DNA from: Methylocystis sp.
Lineage (GTDB): Bacteria > Pseudomonadota > Alphaproteobacteria > Rhizobiales > Beijerinckiaceae
NCBI GenBank assembly: GCA_022843405.1
Contig: JALHNQ010000033.1
Coordinates: forward strand, 1 to 36,565
Direction: 5' to 3'
DNA length: 36,565 bases
Under the pieces are notes generated by a model. That model saw only the letters and a program-made list of their open reading frames with translations. It had not been told where the DNA came from and made no database searches. Shown piece after piece: positions 33,704 through 36,565 of the stretch. The position numbers were made by a program, and so were the translations under genes. The first letter of the stretch is position 1; every line of letters starts with the position of its first letter.

Positions 33704-33798
33704 GCGGAGGTCGCGGCGCCGGCGCCGTTCCCTCCGGGCGCGCGCCGGTGTATGCGAAAGCAGCGCGGCGGCTGCGGACGAGCGCGAGGGGAGTAGCG

Positions 33799-34602
33799 AT
33801 GGGCGCCGCCGGAGAGCAGTCGAGTAACGGGAAGAAGCCCCTCGCCAAGCTGGCCTTTCTCGCCTCGGGCGCGCCGGAGGCGGAAGACGCGCGACAGCGC
33901 CTCGTCGAAAAATACGGCGACTGCCCGCCTGAAGAAGCTGATTGCATCGTCGCGCTCGGCGGCGACGGCCTGATGCTGCGCACGCTGCATCGCTTCATGG
34001 ACGCCGGCAAGCCGATCTACGGCATGAATCGCGGCTCGGTCGGCTTTCTGATGAATCAGTATCGCGAAAGCGGGTTGCGCAAGCGGATCGCCGAAGCCAA
34101 ACCCTCGATTGTCCATCCGCTGCTGATGCATGCCGTCAATGTGCGCGGCGATGAGTTTTCGGCGCATGCGATCAATGAGGTGTCGCTGCTGCGCCAAACC
34201 TCGCAGATCGCCAAGCTGCGAATATTGGTGAATGGACAGGAGCGCATGGCCGAGCTCGTGACCGACGGCGTGCTGGTGTCGACGCCCGCCGGCTCCACCG
34301 CCTATAATCTTTCCGCCAACGGCCCGATCCTGCCGCTCGACGCGCCGCTGATGGCGCTAACGCCGATCTCGGCCTTCCGCCCGCGCCGCTGGCATGGCGC
34401 GCTGCTGCCGGACGCGGCCAAGGTGCGCATCGAAGTGCTGGAGGCGGGCAAGCGCGCCGTCTCGGTCGTCGCCGACCATGACGAATTCCGCGACCTCGCT
34501 TATGTGGACGTCGAGATGGATCACGCAACCGCGCTGATCCTGCTCCACGATCCCGGCCATTCGCTGGAAGAGCGAATCCTGCGCGAACAATTCGGATATT
34601 GA
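33799..34602 (+). CDS. nadK: NAD kinase
   Basis: ATG 33799 with GGGGAG upstream gives a 267-aa NAD kinase, which phosphorylates NAD to NADP. The family motif [11 protein letters not shown] (about residues 54-64) holds the catalytic Asp. [20 protein letters not shown] and [19 protein letters not shown] complete the nucleotide and NAD sites. The first 15 residues look disordered. The stop is immediately followed by the ATG of the [2Fe-2S] protein gene, so the two are coupled. Confidence 0.96.
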   Translation: MGAAGEQSSNGKKPLAKLAFLASGAPEAEDARQRLVEKYGDCPPEEADCIVALGGDGLMLRTLHRFMDAGKPIYGMNRGSVGFLMNQYRESGLRKRIAEAKPSIVHPLLMHAVNVRGDEFSAHAINEVSLLRQTSQIAKLRILVNGQERMAELVTDGVLVSTPAGSTAYNLSANGPILPLDAPLMALTPISAFRPRRWHGALLPDAAKVRIEVLEAGKRAVSVVADHDEFRDLAYVDVEMDHATALILLHDPGHSLEERILREQFGY

Positions 34603-34902
34603 ATGGCCCAGCCAGCGATCAAACCTTTCCGCCGCCACATCTTCGTCTGCGTCAACCAGCGCGACGGCAAGCCGGCCTGCGAGGACCACGGCGCCAAGGC
34701 GGCGCTCGCCAAGGCGAAGGAGGCGATGAAGGCGCGGCCCTTCGCCAAGCGCGACGGCGTGCGCCTGTCGCAATCGGGCTGCCTCGGCCAGTGCGAGCAT
34801 GGACCGGTCGCCGTCGCCTATCCGTCCGGAAAATGGATCAGCTATGCGTCGGCCGACGAGCTGACCCGCTTCGTGCTGGAGACGTGCGAAACGGCGGAGT
34901 GA
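34603..34902 (+). CDS. Thioredoxin-fold [2Fe-2S] ferredoxin-like protein
   Basis: The 99-aa protein has four cysteines in the pattern of thioredoxin-like ferredoxins: FVCVNQRDGKPAC near the N terminus and SGCLGQCEHGP in the middle. YPSGKWISYASADEL follows, as in the family. Such proteins carry one [2Fe-2S] cluster; their redox partners are mostly unknown. The start directly abuts the nadK stop, and it is the last gene of the run from 29433. Its stop abuts the stop of the convergent hypothetical gene. Confidence 0.88.
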   Translation: MAQPAIKPFRRHIFVCVNQRDGKPACEDHGAKAALAKAKEAMKARPFAKRDGVRLSQSGCLGQCEHGPVAVAYPSGKWISYASADELTRFVLETCETAE

Positions 34903-35310
34903 TCAGCGGCCGGGCGGGCGGCGGACCCAGTGGGGGGCGAATTCGCGCGTCGGATATTTGTAATAGTCGGCGCGCTCTTCCTGCGGCGCGCGCGGGCCGG
35001 CGGCGTCGAGCCGGGACATTTCCGCCTCATAGAGACGGCGCCATTCCTCGGCCTCGGCGTCGTCGGCGATGAGGCCATAGTAATATTCGGCGCTTTCGAT
35101 CAGGCGAAGGCGCGCCCAGGCGTGTTCATCGGTCCAGGCCTTGAGCGCCTTAAATTTTTCGAGGGCGCTCTGGGCGCCGCTTCGAACGGCCTCAGGCTTG
35201 GGGATATACACGTCCCGACGCGGCGCCGGCGCCTCGCCAAAGAGGTCCGGCTGATCGGGCGGGAACAGTCCCGGCTGGTCATATGATTGACGGACGGCGC
35301 GACTCGACAT
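34903..35310 (-). CDS. Hypothetical protein with two QxxLF motifs
   Basis: The 135-aa protein is unrecognised. Its N-terminal 25 residues hold two close copies of a short motif, DQPGLF and DQPDLF (residues 11-16 and 19-24). These fit the Gln-x-x-Leu-Phe pattern of beta sliding-clamp-binding peptides. The rest is helical and rich in aromatic and charged residues (SAEYYYGLIADDAEAEEWRRLYEAE) and ends HWVRRPPGR. There is no signal peptide or membrane segment. It lies between the ferredoxin-like gene and the interrupted restriction gene, both close by. Confidence 0.7.
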   Translation of the reverse strand: MSSRAVRQSYDQPGLFPPDQPDLFGEAPAPRRDVYIPKPEAVRSGAQSALEKFKALKAWTDEHAWARLRLIESAEYYYGLIADDAEAEEWRRLYEAEMSRLDAAGPRAPQEERADYYKYPTREFAPHWVRRPPGR

Positions 35311-35359
35311 GGCCCGATTATAGAGCCGTCCTGCGGCGTGGTCTCGCGCCGCGGGGAAG

Positions 35360-36450
35360 TTATCCCCTGTCGGGGAAGGCCTTCGCCCATGCGTCGTCGA
35401 TCTGCGCCATCTGCTCGATGGTGAAGGCGAGCGTATCGGCGACGGCGGCGATATGGTTGATCTCGTCGAGCGAGAGCCTGCGGCCTTTTCTTGATTTCAG
35501 ATATTTGTCGAGAACCTGATAGCCGCCGATATGGAATTCCCACACGGCCTTCGGAACAGGCGCGAAGGATTGCGCGTCGTTGATGAAGACGCGCTCTTCG
35601 GCTTCGACGTAACGCGGCTTCTCGACGCTATTATCGCCGCGCCCATGATAGTCGGCGAGGCCGCGCCGGGGGAAGCCGCGCAAGAGATGCGCTTCGATCA
35701 ATTCGGTTCCAAGTCTGGATAGTATTTCGAAATCCCCGCGCTTTTCCGCGAAGGGAATGCGGGGGAAGTCGATGCGCAGAAATTCTGCGTAGCGGCGCCG
35801 GTAGGTTGGGGCGTGAAGGATCGCATAGATATAGCCGAGGATTTGTTCGGCGTTGTAGTGGTGGCCTTGATAGTGTTGATCGATAAAGTCGCGGAATGCG
35901 AGGGACAAGCTTTCGGCTGGGGAACAGATGTCTTTATTGTAGATATAGAGGGGAAACAGGAACTCTCCTCCGCGACGAAAGTAATTTAGTTCGACCGGCT
36001 TCGCAGAGACAGATGCGCCATCGTATGTTGGCGAGCCGATGGCGGCCCAGTTCTTGGCAATAACGAGGGCGACATTTTCATGTAAGAGATGGTTCGTCAC
36101 GCGCAGTCGACGGTGAACTGCGACATTTCGATCCCAAATCGTCCACCGATTGTCAAACGGCCGATAAGTGATTTCTAGCGCATGTGCATTAACATCTAGC
36201 GCGGATAACTCGGACTTCGCTCGGTCGTATCGCCATTGGCTCTGAGCGCATAATGCAAACTTTTCACGCGCGTCTTTTTCATCGTGACAACGCAGGAAAA
36301 GTTTAACTTTGCCTATCGATTCAAGCCGCGAGTGAGAAATTGCAAAATCATCATGTTGCGTTGCAAAACCTGGAGCGGGATCGCCTAGCCTCGCAAAGAT
36401 ATCGGGGATGCTCCAAAAATCCCGGTAACGATTTGCTAAATCAGTGTTTA
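35360..36450 (-). pseudogene. C-terminal part of a type ISP-like restriction-modification enzyme, cut by an IS
   Basis: Reading leftward from 36450 the frame is open without a usable start and encodes about 362 residues. These include AISHSRLESIGK, ITYRPFDNRWTIWDRN with RRLRV, FPLYIYN, ILGYIYAILHAPTYRRRYAEF with LRIDFPRIPF, and VWEFHIGGYQVLDKYLKSRKG. This is the C-terminal target-recognition part of large single-chain enzymes such as LlaBIII/LlaGI, in which one polypeptide carries helicase-nuclease, methylase and specificity domains. The coding sequence breaks at 36450, where insertion-sequence DNA begins. A GTG at 36100 could start a shorter frame, but homology continues upstream of it. DNA from about 35.8 kb on is clearly AT-richer, suggesting acquisition by transfer. 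Confidence 0.8.
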
Positions 36451-36565
36451 GAGCGGATTCGTCTTAAATCGGTTCGTATCCAGCGGCGGCGAAGAAGTTT
36501 GCGCATTCGGTTGGCGAGAACTCCAGCAGCAAGGCGCCGATCCTGTCCCAGAGGGCGTCGACGGT
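36451..36565 (-). mobile_element. End of an IS630-family-like insertion sequence (transposase C terminus)
   Basis: From the right edge, the minus strand encodes VDALWDRIGALLLEFSPTE followed by CANFFAAAGYEPI and a TAA stop at 36464-36466. This is the characteristic C-terminal end of IS630-type DDE transposases. The terminal inverted repeat probably starts at 36451 (GAGCGGATTCGTC), directly next to a TA dinucleotide (36449-36450), the usual IS630 target. The other end and the rest of the transposase lie outside the window. Confidence 0.75.

Overview
The window is chromosomal DNA from a GC-rich alphaproteobacterium, most likely a member of Hyphomicrobiales (Rhizobiales). A methylotroph-type family such as Methylocystaceae or Beijerinckiaceae is my best guess, but this is inference from gene order and protein style: no methane or methanol oxidation gene is present. 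Supporting signs are the ubiA / rsmE / gshA and ispH-thrB-rnhA neighbourhoods, the chorismate mutase-hisC-tyrA cluster, the alphaproteobacterial type of glutamate-cysteine ligase, and the CCTCATCCTGAGGA...CGAAGGACG palindromic repeat common in Rhizobiales intergenic DNA.

Layout. 1-1.8 kb is an accessory-looking stretch: the tail of an unrecognised gene, a hypothetical gene, a large palindromic repeat and a Tat-type L,D-transpeptidase-fold lipoprotein lacking part of its usual motif. 1.8-2.9 kb holds a lone aminotransferase. 3.1-6.8 kb is an aromatic amino-acid cluster (chorismate mutase, HisC-type aminotransferase, prephenate dehydrogenase) followed by a methyltransferase, which converges on a PHA-granule-type gene. 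7.3-8.5 kb is a lone periplasmic phosphate-binding protein with a three-half-site Pho box. 8.6-10.5 kb is glnB-glnA with a strong terminator. 10.7-13.3 kb has sseA diverging from a Cys-cluster gene overlapped by a DUF3108 gene, then a DUF1190-like gene. 13.7-14.9 kb has a 37-aa membrane protein with its own terminator and a LuxR-type regulator whose receiver lacks the phosphorylatable Asp. 14.9-17.5 kb carries a YdcF-family gene and ETF-ubiquinone oxidoreductase.

17.6-20.7 kb is a tightly overlapped export operon (membrane fusion protein, ATPase, ABC-2 permease). 20.8-25.4 kb contains ubiA and a small secreted protein, divergent rsmE, a short porin-like stub and gshA. 25.6-29.2 kb has a DUF937 gene, then ispH-thrB-rnhA ending at a terminator. 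29.4-34.9 kb is a compact six-gene run: an anchored OmpA-type protein with three internal repeats, a membrane protein with a helix-hairpin-helix domain, a secreted pentapeptide-repeat protein, a ROK sugar kinase, NAD kinase and a thioredoxin-fold [2Fe-2S] protein. 34.9-35.3 kb is a hypothetical gene with two clamp-binding-like QxxLF motifs. The right edge (35.4-36.6 kb) is the C-terminal part of a type ISP-like restriction-modification enzyme cut by an IS630-family-like insertion.

Most of the window is housekeeping metabolism: aromatic amino acids, nitrogen assimilation, glutathione, isoprenoids, ubiquinone and NADP. The least explained parts are the envelope operon at 29.4-32.8 kb, the 37-aa membrane protein, the degenerate regulator and the interrupted restriction gene. 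No rRNA, tRNA or CRISPR array was seen.
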